From contig VBHI01000219.1 of NCBI GenBank assembly GCA_005881495.1, forward strand, positions 1 through 56,865: a stretch of 56,865 nucleotides of DNA, read 5' to 3'. The notes below the pieces were generated by a model. That model saw only the letters and a program-made list of their open reading frames with translations. It made no database searches and was not told the DNA's origin. The translations under genes were made by a program, and so were the position numbers. Origin of the DNA: Chloroflexota bacterium (lineage in GTDB: Bacteria; Chloroflexota; Ktedonobacteria; Ktedonobacterales; Ktedonobacteraceae). How positions within the stretch are numbered: the stretch's first letter is position 1; each line of letters opens with the position of its first letter. This document shows positions 44,515 to 53,784 of this stretch, one piece after another.

Positions 44515-44619
44515 GGATACCAGCTCATTGGTCCGCTCACGTGTGAACTAAGCCAGGATGCAGAGCGCAAGCTCCCAAATAGACAATTTTGCAACACGCC
44601 TGGCAGAAGGAGGTTCCTA

Positions 44620-47600
44620 ATGGCCATGTTACAAGATGCAAAGTCCGAGTCCATTGAGCAGGTCCTCGCCTACATTCGAGATCGCCTGCCTCATGGCAAG
44701 GCGGCAATGTGTGCCACCTTTGCCAGCGAGTACTATCGTTTGATCGCCCCAGAAGACCTCATCGAGCGCAGCCCCCTCGACTTGTATGGGGCAGTCATGG
44801 CCCAATGGAACCTGGCCCAGCACCGGGCACCACGGGAGTGCAAAGCGCGCGTCTACACACCCCAGCTCGAAGCACATGGCTGGCAATCTCCACACACCGT
44901 CATCGAGCTCATTACCGATGACATGCCTTTCCTGGTGGACTCGGTGAGTATGGAAGTCACCCGCCAAGGGTACGCCATCCATCTCATTGTTGCCACGAAT
45001 ATCTCTGTGCGACGCGATGACCATGGACAACTCCTCGAGGTCTTCCCAGTGGAGGCTGTACAAGGCTCCGCGATCACGGAAGCACTCCTACACGTCGAGG
45101 TGGATCAGCAGCGGGAGCCTGCTGTGCTGGATGAGCTATGCAAGGGCCTTATCCGCGTCCTTGGGCAGGTGCGTGCAGCCGTGGAGGATTGGCCGAAGAT
45201 GCGGCACATCCTCCAGCAGCTCGTACGTGAACTCGACGCGAACCCGCCTCCCCTCGATAAAGAAGAGGTTGCAGAGGCCCGAGACTTGCTCGCATGGCTC
45301 GACAACGAGAACTTCATCTTTCTGGGCTACAGATCGTACGACCTGCTCGCGGAGAGCGGTGAAGACCGCCTCGGTGCGGTGCCAGGCTCCAGTCTTGGCA
45401 TCCTGCGGGAAGCCGAGGCTGGGCTGGACGCGCACGACATCGCCACACTCCCAGCGGAGGTGCGCCTGCTTGGCCAGTCAAGACGCCTCCTCACGCTGAC
45501 GAAGGCCGATGCGCGTTCCCCGGTTCACCGGCCCTCCTACATGGACGCCGTTGGCATTCAGCGCTTCGATGCTACCGGGCAGGTCATAGGGGAATGGCGC
45601 TTCCTCGGCCTCTACACCACCGCTGCCTACCATGCGCACCCGCGTGACATCCCGGTGGTGCGCCACATGTTTAACCGCGTCCTTGCCCGCGCCGCTTTCT
45701 TACCTGGAGACCACTTCTATAAAGCTCTGGTCGATATTCTAGAGACCTATCCCAGGGGTGAGCTGTTCCAGATCTCAGAAGACGAGCTGTTCGCGATCGT
45801 GATTGGCATCCTGCACATAGGCGAGCGCCCGCAGGTGCGCCTCTTTCTCCGGCGCGATCCCTACGGTCGCTTCCTGTCGTGCCTGGTGTATCTACCTCGT
45901 GACCGCTATCACACCGAGAATCGCCTACGCATTCAGCGGATTCTCCAGCAGCAGTTGCACGGGGTGAGCGTGGAGCACACGGCGTACGTCACGGAATCCA
46001 TTCTAGCACGGTTACACATCATCATTTATACGAACCCCGACGACGTTCCTACCTACGATGTGCGGGCCATCGAGAAGCGACTGGCCGAAGCCACCCGTTC
46101 GTGGACAGACGACCTGCACGCGGCCCTGCTCGATCAGTGTGGGGAGGAGGTCGGGAACCGGCTCTTCCAGCGCTACCGGGGCGCTTTCCCCACCGCCTAT
46201 CGCGCTGAGTTTCACGCTCGTGCCGCTGTGCCGGATATCCTGCGGATGGAGCGCCTCGCGCCACGGGGCGATCTTGCCCTGAGCCTGTATCGACCGCTCG
46301 AAGCGCCGGAGCGGTCACTGCGCTTCAAGGTGCTGCGCTGCGAACAGCCGATGACGCTTTCGGACATTTTGCCCGTGCTGGAGACCCTGGACGTTGAGGT
46401 GGTGGACGAACACCCGTATGAAATTCGAGCCAAGGATATGCCAGCGGTGTGGATATATGACCTGGGCCTCGTCTACACGGGGGAAGGCGAACTGGACACG
46501 GACCAGGTGAAAGCGCTGTTTCAAGAAGCCTTTGCCCAGGCCTGGCGCGACGACATCGAGACCGATGGATTCAACCGCCTGGTGTTACGCGCCCAGCTCA
46601 GCGGGCGTGAGATCGCGGTGCTGCGGGCCTACAGTAAGTATCTGCGCCAGGCGGGCAGCCTCTTCAGCCAGGCGTACATGGAACAGAGCCTGACCCGTCA
46701 TCCGCAGATCGCCCGGCTGCTCCTAGACCTGTTTCGCACGCGCTTCGATCCCGCGGCTCTCAAGAACACACAGGCGGAGGCGCAGCTGGTTGAGGATATT
46801 GAGCACGCCCTGGATGCCGTGCCGAGCCTGGACGAAGACCGCATCCTGCGCAGTTTTCTGCATCTGATCCGGGCGAGCCTGCGGACCAACTTTTTCCAGC
46901 GGGGAGCCGACCAGCAGCCCAGGCCCTACCTCTCCTTCAAGCTCGATCCATCGCTGGTCCCCGACTTGCCCCTACCACGGCCGCTGTTCGAGATTTTCGT
47001 CTACTCGCCACGGATGGAGGGCGTCCACTTGCGGGGTGGCAGAGTTGCACGAGGCGGTATACGGTGGTCCGACCGGCGTGAAGACTTCCGCACGGAGATT
47101 CTGGGCCTCATGAAGGCCCAGACGGTGAAGAATGCGGTCATCGTACCCCTGGGTGCTAAGGGCGGCTTTGTGGTCAAGCAACTCCCGTCTGGCAGCGACC
47201 GGGAAGCACTCCTGGCAGAGGTCACCGCCTGCTACCAGACGCTGATCCGAGGCATGCTCGACCTGACCGACAACCTGGTGGCAGGTCAGGTGGTGCCCCC
47301 GCCAGACGTGGTGCGCTACGACGATGCTGATCCCTACCTGGTGGTTGCCGCCGACAAGGGGACCGCGACCTTCTCGGATATCGCCAACGCCCTCGCCCGC
47401 GACTATGGCTTCTGGCTGGGGGACGCGTTCGCTTCAGGTGGCTCCGCAGGCTACGATCACAAGCAGATGGGGATTACATCGCGCGGAGCCTGGGAGTCGG
47501 TCAAGCGGCATTTCCGCGAGGTGGGCAAGGATGTTGAGGTGACCGATTTCACTGTCGTGGGGATTGGCGACATGTCCGGCGATGTGTTCGGCAACGGCAT

Positions 47601-49392
47601 GCTGCGTTCCCGGCATATCCAGCTGATCGGCGCGTTCAATCATCAACACATCTTTCTCGACCCGGACCCCGATCCTGAGCGCAGCTTCCAGGAGCGCGAG
47701 CGGCTCTTCAAGCTGCCACGTTCCTCCTGGACCGACTACGACCACAGCGTTATCTCTCAGGGGGGTGGAATCTTCCCCCGGAGCGCCAAATCCATTCCCC
47801 TGTCGCCCGAAGTCCAGCGCAGACTGGCAGTGGAGGCCGAGGTATTGACGCCGAACGAACTTATCCGCGCCTTGCTGAAGGCCCCTGTGGACCTCTTGTG
47901 GAACGGGGGCATCGGCACCTATGTGAAGGCCAGTGATGAGCGCCACAGCGATGTCGGCGACAAAGCTAATGATACGCTGCGCGTGGACGGGCGAGAGGTG
48001 CGCTGTCGCGTGGTCGCCGAAGGTGGCAATCTTGGCTTCACCCAGCAGGGGCGCATCGAATACGCGCTCCTGGGAGGCCGGATCAACACCGATGCCATCG
48101 ACAACTCGGCTGGCGTGGACTGCTCCGACCACGAGGTCAACCTCAAGATTCTGCTCAACGCGCTGGTCGGAGCCTCGGATATGACGGAGAAGCAGCGCAA
48201 CCAGCTGTTGGCAGGCATGACAGGGGAAGTGGCGGAACTCGTCCTGCGCGACAACTACGAGCAGAATCAGGCGCTGAGCCTGGCCCAGGCTTCGGCCCTG
48301 CTGGACGAGCAGGCGGGCTTCATGCGTCGCCTGGAGCAGGCGAACAAACTCAACCGCGCTCTTGAGTTCCTGCCGGACGACGAGCGCCTGGCCGAGCGCC
48401 GGACGGCCCGGCTCGGGCTCGTGCGCCCCGAACTGGCGACCCTGCTGGCCTATAGCAAGATTACGCTCTACGAAGAGTTGCTCGCCTCCGACCTGCCGGA
48501 CACTCCAGAGCTGGAGAGCGAACTCGTGCATTACTTCCCTTCGCCCGTACAGGAGCGTGCCGCCGAGCCGATGCGCAACCATCGCCTGCGCCGTGAGATC
48601 ATTGCCACCAGGGTGACGAATCGCATAGTCAACCGGATGGGCAGCACATTTGTCTACCGTCTGGGTGAGGAAACGGGGGCAACAGCCGAGGACATAGCCC
48701 GTGCGTTCACGGTGGTGCTGGAGGTGTTTGACATGGCTCACCTGTGGGCGGACATCGAAGCGCTCGACGGCCGGGTCGCGGTGGAGACACAGCTGGGCAT
48801 GCTGGACCAGACCATGCGACTGATCGAGCGAGCGACGCGCTGGCTGGTGCACCAGCGCCGACCGCCACTGGATATCGCCGACACAGTGACACAGTTTGCG
48901 CCTGGGGTGGCGATCCTGATGCGAGAGCTGCCCGGGTTCCTCATGGACACTGACCACGACGTACTTGAGCACGCGAGCGCCGACCTCGTCGACAAGTCTA
49001 CGAGCATGCTCGCCGTGGAAACGGTGGCGCGTGTGTATTTCGCCCTGGGGACACAGCTGCGCCTGCGCTGGCTCCGCGATCAGGTCCTAGCCCTGCCGCC
49101 GGGCAATCGCTGGCACTCCCTGGCGCGGGCCGCCCTGCGCGACGAACTCTATGCGCTGCACAGTGCGCTGGCGACCGAGGTCCTGCAGAGCGGCTCGCCG
49201 CAGCTTGACGCACGCGGGCACATCGAGGCGTGGGTGGCCCACAACCGCACTCCCGTGGAACGCTGGCAGCAGGTGCTCAGCGACATCCAGTCTGATGAAA
49301 CGTACACGCTCACGACGCTCTCGGTGGCTGTCCACGGCCTCCAGAACCTCATCCATTCCAGGATAGGGGGGCCAGCACCTCGCCCACGCTAA
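44620..49392 (+). CDS. gdh: Large NAD-specific glutamate dehydrogenase (180 kDa class)
   Basis: 1590 aa, the usual length for this class. It oxidatively deaminates glutamate to 2-oxoglutarate with NAD. The N-terminal half has ACT-like regulatory regions (FLVDSVSMEVTRQGYAIHLI). The catalytic centre contains RGGIRWSDRREDFRTEILGLMKAQTVKN and KGGFVVK, then FGNGMLRSRHIQLIGAFNHQHIFLDPDP and VVAEGGNLGFTQ (nucleotide-binding part). ATG 44620 has AAGGAGG 7 bases upstream. The preceding rocD stub suggests an original ornithine-to-glutamate-to-2-oxoglutarate operon. GC-rich third positions create long antisense frames that are not genes. Confidence 0.96.
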   Translation: MAMLQDAKSESIEQVLAYIRDRLPHGKAAMCATFASEYYRLIAPEDLIERSPLDLYGAVMAQWNLAQHRAPRECKARVYTPQLEAHGWQSPHTVIELITDDMPFLVDSVSMEVTRQGYAIHLIVATNISVRRDDHGQLLEVFPVEAVQGSAITEALLHVEVDQQREPAVLDELCKGLIRVLGQVRAAVEDWPKMRHILQQLVRELDANPPPLDKEEVAEARDLLAWLDNENFIFLGYRSYDLLAESGEDRLGAVPGSSLGILREAEAGLDAHDIATLPAEVRLLGQSRRLLTLTKADARSPVHRPSYMDAVGIQRFDATGQVIGEWRFLGLYTTAAYHAHPRDIPVVRHMFNRVLARAAFLPGDHFYKALVDILETYPRGELFQISEDELFAIVIGILHIGERPQVRLFLRRDPYGRFLSCLVYLPRDRYHTENRLRIQRILQQQLHGVSVEHTAYVTESILARLHIIIYTNPDDVPTYDVRAIEKRLAEATRSWTDDLHAALLDQCGEEVGNRLFQRYRGAFPTAYRAEFHARAAVPDILRMERLAPRGDLALSLYRPLEAPERSLRFKVLRCEQPMTLSDILPVLETLDVEVVDEHPYEIRAKDMPAVWIYDLGLVYTGEGELDTDQVKALFQEAFAQAWRDDIETDGFNRLVLRAQLSGREIAVLRAYSKYLRQAGSLFSQAYMEQSLTRHPQIARLLLDLFRTRFDPAALKNTQAEAQLVEDIEHALDAVPSLDEDRILRSFLHLIRASLRTNFFQRGADQQPRPYLSFKLDPSLVPDLPLPRPLFEIFVYSPRMEGVHLRGGRVARGGIRWSDRREDFRTEILGLMKAQTVKNAVIVPLGAKGGFVVKQLPSGSDREALLAEVTACYQTLIRGMLDLTDNLVAGQVVPPPDVVRYDDADPYLVVAADKGTATFSDIANALARDYGFWLGDAFASGGSAGYDHKQMGITSRGAWESVKRHFREVGKDVEVTDFTVVGIGDMSGDVFGNGMLRSRHIQLIGAFNHQHIFLDPDPDPERSFQERERLFKLPRSSWTDYDHSVISQGGGIFPRSAKSIPLSPEVQRRLAVEAEVLTPNELIRALLKAPVDLLWNGGIGTYVKASDERHSDVGDKANDTLRVDGREVRCRVVAEGGNLGFTQQGRIEYALLGGRINTDAIDNSAGVDCSDHEVNLKILLNALVGASDMTEKQRNQLLAGMTGEVAELVLRDNYEQNQALSLAQASALLDEQAGFMRRLEQANKLNRALEFLPDDERLAERRTARLGLVRPELATLLAYSKITLYEELLASDLPDTPELESELVHYFPSPVQERAAEPMRNHRLRREIIATRVTNRIVNRMGSTFVYRLGEETGATAEDIARAFTVVLEVFDMAHLWADIEALDGRVAVETQLGMLDQTMRLIERATRWLVHQRRPPLDIADTVTQFAPGVAILMRELPGFLMDTDHDVLEHASADLVDKSTSMLAVETVARVYFALGTQLRLRWLRDQVLALPPGNRWHSLARAALRDELYALHSALATEVLQSGSPQLDARGHIEAWVAHNRTPVERWQQVLSDIQSDETYTLTTLSVAVHGLQNLIHSRIGGPAPRPR

Positions 49393-49681
49393 TGGGGGGC
49401 TGCGATTTGAGGCAATTTATGGCAAAACTCATGAAGCAAATCTAGGCCAGCTTGCCATATGTCAAAATGATTGGCCGCTTTGTGCCAAAAGGTTGGCCGC
49501 GATGATGGAAAACTGTCAATTGGCTTCGTAGGCTGTACAAAAATCACACAAAGCTTTTCCAATGCCTGTCAGAAAAAAGATGTGTATGCTCACTAGACAT
49601 TGCCGTCTCATGAGGTAAAATAGAAAGAGCATGATTTATGCAAAGCATCTCTTCTTTCGGATTGAATGGTAGGAATGCAAA
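49393..49681. other. Gap after the glutamate dehydrogenase
   Basis: 289 bases. The repeated TTGGCCGC pieces near 49470-49505 look like the edge of a lost insertion sequence. No gene seen. Confidence 0.35.
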
Positions 49682-50233
49682 ATGACGACCAACATCCATG
49701 TGAGAAGCATAGAGGAAAAGAGGCGCCGCAAGAGGCTCTTCTGGTTGTGTATTGCCGGTGGGACAGGTGCTCTCACGCTCATCGCCCCGGCACTTGTCGC
49801 TGTCATAGGGAATGCCCTGAAATTTCCGGGGGAAATTTCTCTGCCGAATTCCCCTCCGCTCGCCTGGTATCATGCACTGGGAATCAACGTCCTGTTGGGA
49901 ATAGGGCCAATGCTCAGCATGGTCATTTGCTGGCATTTCATCGTGAATAGAGCAAAGCGTGTGACGTGGTATAGAGGTCTCCTGGCTGGCTGGGTCGCGA
50001 GCGTGCTGGCGTATCCATTGACCGCCATCGTGGCCGCTTTGATCTTGAGTTTTATGAGCATAGGTATTGAGGTACAACTGCCTGTACTTCTTGGGCTCTC
50101 AGTGCTGGCAGCAATTATCAGCCTCTTTTTGCTTCCCTCTCTTTTCGGACTCGCTACGAGCATCTTAGGCGTCATTCTTGGTTCTCTGCTTGGCTGGCTT
50201 CAGGGACACGATGAGGCACGATTGGCTCTGTGA
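49682..50233 (+). CDS. Hypothetical four-helix membrane protein
   Basis: 183 aa. A basic N-terminus (EEKRRRKRLFW) is followed by four hydrophobic segments (residues of about 20-42, 65-88, 99-122 and 128-172). No family recognised. ATG 49682 is preceded by TAGGAA. It stands alone between the dehydrogenase and the convergent fucose cluster. Confidence 0.6.
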   Translation: MTTNIHVRSIEEKRRRKRLFWLCIAGGTGALTLIAPALVAVIGNALKFPGEISLPNSPPLAWYHALGINVLLGIGPMLSMVICWHFIVNRAKRVTWYRGLLAGWVASVLAYPLTAIVAALILSFMSIGIEVQLPVLLGLSVLAAIISLFLLPSLFGLATSILGVILGSLLGWLQGHDEARLAL

Positions 50234-50373
50234 CCTTTGCCAGTTCACCAGCTGGCAGACCAGTATAAAGGGTAAAACCACATCCAGGAGAAAGGCGGAA
50301 GGGCCTTGACCCGTTCCATCGCTGAACAAACGCTTGTGGAAATACTTGCTACTGTTCTCTGGCTCATATCGAT

Positions 50374-51252
50374 TCAAATCACAGGGGTGTAAACGCTCAT
50401 TCGATAGAAGCGCCGTGCATTCTCTGCCCATAGCTTGCGCCTGGCTGAGACCGGCAAGCGCGCGGTGAGCGCTCCCAGCGTCTCGTACCAGCGACGGTAC
50501 GGAGATGCGAGCAAGGCAACGGGCCAGTCACTGCCGAACAGGACGCGCTCTTCCCCAAAGGCCTCTAACACGACATTGATGAACGGTTCCATGGCGGCAG
50601 GCTGCCAGCCTTCGTGGTCGGCCTCGGTCACCATGCCACTGATTTTACAGACGACGTTCGGCAACTCAGCGAGTTTGCGCAGATCTGCCTGCCAAGGGTC
50701 GAGCAACTGCTGTTTGATGCCTGGCTTCCCCAGGTGATCCAGGATAAAGGCTGTATCCGGGCAGAGACGCACCAGTTCAATGACATACGGCAGTTGCCAG
50801 TGTTTGATACAGAGGTCAAACGACAGTTTAAACTCCGCCAGCAGGCGCACTCCTGTGACAAAATCGGGCCGCAGGCAGAAATCCGGCTCAGCTTCGTCCT
50901 GGAGGTTGCGCCGGACTCCTTTAATGAGAGGCGAGATGGCTACCAGGGATTCCAGGTGCTCACGAACGGCGTCGCCCCGCTCGACCGGCGCCGCAGCAAC
51001 GACCGCTTGCAAACGCGGCTCCTCTCGGGCGAGATCCACGACATGGCGCGCCTCACGCAACGCCTCCTGCGGCTCAACCCCCACCTCGATATAGACCATC
51101 GCTATGATGGGGAGAACCTGCGTCTGCTCGCGGTAGTCTTGCAAGCCATAGGGCCGATTTAACCGGGAAAGGTCCGCCAGCCAGGGCATACTGAACTGCT
51201 CGGGATTCCATAGATGCACATGCGCATCAATAATGGGAAGCACTTCGGCCAT
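50374..51252 (-). CDS. Amidohydrolase, probable L-fucono-lactonase
   Basis: 292 aa, TIM-barrel amidohydrolase-2 family. The N-terminal metal motif is DAHVHLW (H11, H13), a middle block is GVRRN, and FILDHLGKPG and LFGSDWPV complete the site. ATG 51252 with AAAGG upstream is preferred over TTG 51258. The position, last in a cluster with fuconate dehydratase, supports hydrolysis of L-fuconolactone to L-fuconate; rhamnonolactonase is the closest alternative. Confidence 0.85.
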   Translation of the reverse strand: MAEVLPIIDAHVHLWNPEQFSMPWLADLSRLNRPYGLQDYREQTQVLPIIAMVYIEVGVEPQEALREARHVVDLAREEPRLQAVVAAAPVERGDAVREHLESLVAISPLIKGVRRNLQDEAEPDFCLRPDFVTGVRLLAEFKLSFDLCIKHWQLPYVIELVRLCPDTAFILDHLGKPGIKQQLLDPWQADLRKLAELPNVVCKISGMVTEADHEGWQPAAMEPFINVVLEAFGEERVLFGSDWPVALLASPYRRWYETLGALTARLPVSARRKLWAENARRFYRMSVYTPVI

Positions 51253-51326
51253 AGACAAGTCCTTTCTTTATAATGGTGGACGCAAAGGATAGAAAAGGTA
51301 AAACCCCTCGTGAGAGGTAAACTTTT

Positions 51327-52277
51327 TCAGGATCGGTAGATGGAATCGAGTTCAGCCCAGAGTTCATCCGGGATCGGCTGTTGCGCCAGCTTCAGCGTCT
51401 CTGTTAGCCGCTCAGGGCGCGTCATGCCAACAATAGTGGACGCGATGCGCACGTCCCGCAGCGAGAACTGCAGCGCTGCTGCTGCCAGTGGCAGGCCATA
51501 GCGCTCACAGGCCTCTTCCATCTGCCCAGCGCGTCGAAGCAGTTGGGGAGATGCCTGATGATACATATAGCGTGGATAGGCTCCTGGCCCTTTCGCCAGG
51601 AGACCGCTCCCATATGGCGCAGCATTCAGGGCTGCGACTCCCCGGCGTGTGCATACCTCCCAGAGCGGGTCAGCCTCCCTGTTGAGGAGCGTGAAGCGGT
51701 TATGCGAAATAGCCGCCTCAAAGAGGCCGGTTTCGACAAAGCGGATCATCATGTCGATTGGGCCACCAGCAACACCCAGGTGCGCGAACAAGCCCTTTTC
51801 TTTACATTGTTGTAGCACCTCGACGGGACCACCTGGCTGCATGGCCTCTTCAAAGGAGATATGCTCAGGATCGTGGAGATAGACGAGCTGCAGTTGCTCC
51901 AGGCCCAGCAGGCGCAGGCTGCGCTCAACGCTGAGCTGCATCTGCGCGCCGGTAAAGATGCCGGTCTGCATATCGCGGTCGGCCTTCGTTGCCAGCACAA
52001 AGCCGGACGGAAGCCCGCCAAGCTCGCCGAGCACGCTTCCAATGCGGCGCTCGCTCTCACCATCGCCATAGGAGGCGGCGGTATCCAGGAAGTTGAAGGG
52101 ACCCGCGAAGAATGCACGGACTGTGGCCAGGGCGCGCTCTTCGGGAACTTCATAGGCAAAGGTCTCCGGCATATTCCCCAGGGGGGCCGAGCCGATACAG
52201 ATGGGCGTCACTTGCAGGCCTGTCGAGCCCAGCGGGCGCAGAGCGAGTGGCCCCGAAGCTTCTGTCTGAGAAGGCAT
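51327..52277 (-). CDS. Aldo/keto reductase, probable L-fucose dehydrogenase
   Basis: 316 aa. The AKR catalytic tetrad is visible: D65, Y70, K98 and H135 (LDTAASYGDG, LATKAD, YLHDPEH). ATG 52277 has AAAGGAG 6 bases upstream. Family members oxidise L-fucose or D-threo-aldoses to the lactone with NAD(P). The cluster context makes it the first enzyme of oxidative L-fucose degradation. Confidence 0.87.
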   Translation of the reverse strand: MPSQTEASGPLALRPLGSTGLQVTPICIGSAPLGNMPETFAYEVPEERALATVRAFFAGPFNFLDTAASYGDGESERRIGSVLGELGGLPSGFVLATKADRDMQTGIFTGAQMQLSVERSLRLLGLEQLQLVYLHDPEHISFEEAMQPGGPVEVLQQCKEKGLFAHLGVAGGPIDMMIRFVETGLFEAAISHNRFTLLNREADPLWEVCTRRGVAALNAAPYGSGLLAKGPGAYPRYMYHQASPQLLRRAGQMEEACERYGLPLAAAALQFSLRDVRIASTIVGMTRPERLTETLKLAQQPIPDELWAELDSIYRS

Positions 52278-52341
52278 ACGCTACTCCTTTCATCAAATGC
52301 TTGCCGATAAATCGGCGCTGGCCGCGATAAATCGGGCCCTA

Positions 52342-53118
52342 CTACTTAGCCGTCCAGCCGCCATCGATGAACAGGGCTGAGCCCGTCACAAAGGCCGCCT
52401 CGTCCGAAGCAAGATAGAGCGCAGCAGACGCGATCTCATCCGGTCGCCCCATACGTCCGATGGGCTGGCGAGCGTGAAGTTGCTGGCGCACCTCGTCCTC
52501 GTGTCCGGCGAAATGGCGCGCAAGGTAGCTTTCCACAAACGGCGTCTGCACCGTGCCGGGGCAGATGGCGTTGCAGCGAATCCCCTGCGTGACGAAATCG
52601 ATGGCAATCGAGCGCGTCAGTGCCAGTACAGCCCCCTTGCTCGCGCTATAGGGCAGACGCCGATCGATACCGATAGTGGCTACAACCGAGGACATGTTGA
52701 TGATCACGCCTCCGACCGGCGACTGTGCCAGCATCTGCCGCACCCCTTCGCGCGCGCAGAGGAAGACGCCGCCCGCATTCACACGCATCACGCGCTCCCA
52801 GTCCTGCAGGCTGGTCTCCAGGATAGTGCCAACGTGGCTGATGCCGGCATTGTTGACCAGGATATCGAGCCGACCTTCGGTAGCAGCAACCCGCTCTATC
52901 ACGGCCTTGACCTGGGACTCTTCAGCTACATCAAGCTGCTGCGTGCGTGTACTCCCCCCGGCGGCTCGAATTTCACCGGCAACCCGCTCCGCAGCATCGA
53001 CTCTGATATCGGCGAGAATGACGTGGGCACCCTGCTGCGCAAAGAGCCGTGCGATTTGCTCTCCGATGCCCGACCCGGCCCCCGTTACAAAGGCGATTTT
53101 CTTATCTAAGCGAAACAC
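52342..53118 (-). CDS. SDR, probable 2-keto-3-deoxy-L-fuconate dehydrogenase
   Basis: 258 aa classical SDR. TGAGSGIG at residues 12-19, NNAG at 89-92, catalytic S143/Y157/K161 (INMSS, YSASK) and a C-terminal FIDGGWTAK. The GTG start at 53118 has AAAGGA 7 bases upstream; the ATG just before is out of frame. In this context it probably oxidises 2-keto-3-deoxy-L-fuconate to the 2,4-diketo acid. The last enzyme, which cleaves that product, is not visible in the window. Confidence 0.87.
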   Translation of the reverse strand: MFRLDKKIAFVTGAGSGIGEQIARLFAQQGAHVILADIRVDAAERVAGEIRAAGGSTRTQQLDVAEESQVKAVIERVAATEGRLDILVNNAGISHVGTILETSLQDWERVMRVNAGGVFLCAREGVRQMLAQSPVGGVIINMSSVVATIGIDRRLPYSASKGAVLALTRSIAIDFVTQGIRCNAICPGTVQTPFVESYLARHFAGHEDEVRQQLHARQPIGRMGRPDEIASAALYLASDEAAFVTGSALFIDGGWTAK

Positions 53119-53205
53119 TCATGATTCCTTTCTTTCTTCGTACGTTGCGCACCATGCTCTGAACTACCAGGTCGTCTTGCGTCTGATTATACACATTCGG
53201 TTCTT

Positions 53206-53431
53206 TAGGCATGGTTCAAATGAACTTGACAGTTGCTCACCAACAGAAAGACACAGCCCTGTCATGCTGAGCACATTCGCTCCGCTCAGTGTCAACTCCG
53301 CGAAGCATCTCACTGCCCAGCGCGACAGACCCTTCGCTTCGCTCAGAGCTTGCCCTGAACGAAGTGAAGGGGTGACACGGTTTGACTGTTCAAACTGTCA
53401 AGTGTAATTCGTCCAAATTGAACCTTGCCTT
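53206..53431 (-). mobile_element. MITE, copy 2 (about 226 bp)
   Basis: Inverted relative to copy 1 at 31261-31487, with the same ends (TAGGCATGGTTCAAAT, and TTGAACCTTGCCTTAA). It splits the fucose gene run between the mutarotase and the SDR genes, and its palindromic interior could reduce read-through. Confidence 0.85.
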
Positions 53432-53458
53432 AATATTATGACAGAGCGTTTTCCGTTG

Positions 53459-53782
53459 CTAGTCCGTATGGAACACTTCCTTCATCGTGGTCCACCACTC
53501 GCCAGGCGCCCGCGTCTCCAGTGGCGCCTGCATCGGCTCGGTCCAGGTCCACCACTCGCGCGTCCTGGGGTCCGCAGCCATCTTCGCCATATCGGCCTCA
53601 TAATCGTCGCCGACATATTCAAAATAGGCAAAGAGTAGCTCACCGTGGCGAAAAATGCTGTAGTTGCGAATGTTGCACACGGAAATCATTGCCAGCACAT
53701 CGGGCCAAACGGCGGCATGCAGGCGTTCGTAAGCTTCGACCTGGTCCTGCTTTAAGCCTATGAGCTGTCCAATCCTGCGCAT
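53459..53782 (-). CDS. L-rhamnose/L-fucose mutarotase family protein
   Basis: 107 aa, the normal size of RhaM-type mutarotases. RIGQLIGLKQDQVEAYERLH, VWPDVLAMI, and WWTWTEPMQAPLE with the paired tryptophans are family marks. ATG 53782 has AAAGGAG 6-7 bases upstream. It interconverts the alpha and beta anomers of the sugar before dehydrogenation. Two bases after the fuconate dehydratase stop, so strongly coupled. Confidence 0.88.
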   Translation of the reverse strand: MRRIGQLIGLKQDQVEAYERLHAAVWPDVLAMISVCNIRNYSIFRHGELLFAYFEYVGDDYEADMAKMAADPRTREWWTWTEPMQAPLETRAPGEWWTTMKEVFHTD

Positions 53783-53784
53783 GA

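Noticed and set aside
47434..48972. Long minus-strand open frame (512 codons) inside the glutamate dehydrogenase
   Set aside because: The plus-strand protein is highly conserved here; the antisense frame is a codon-bias artefact.
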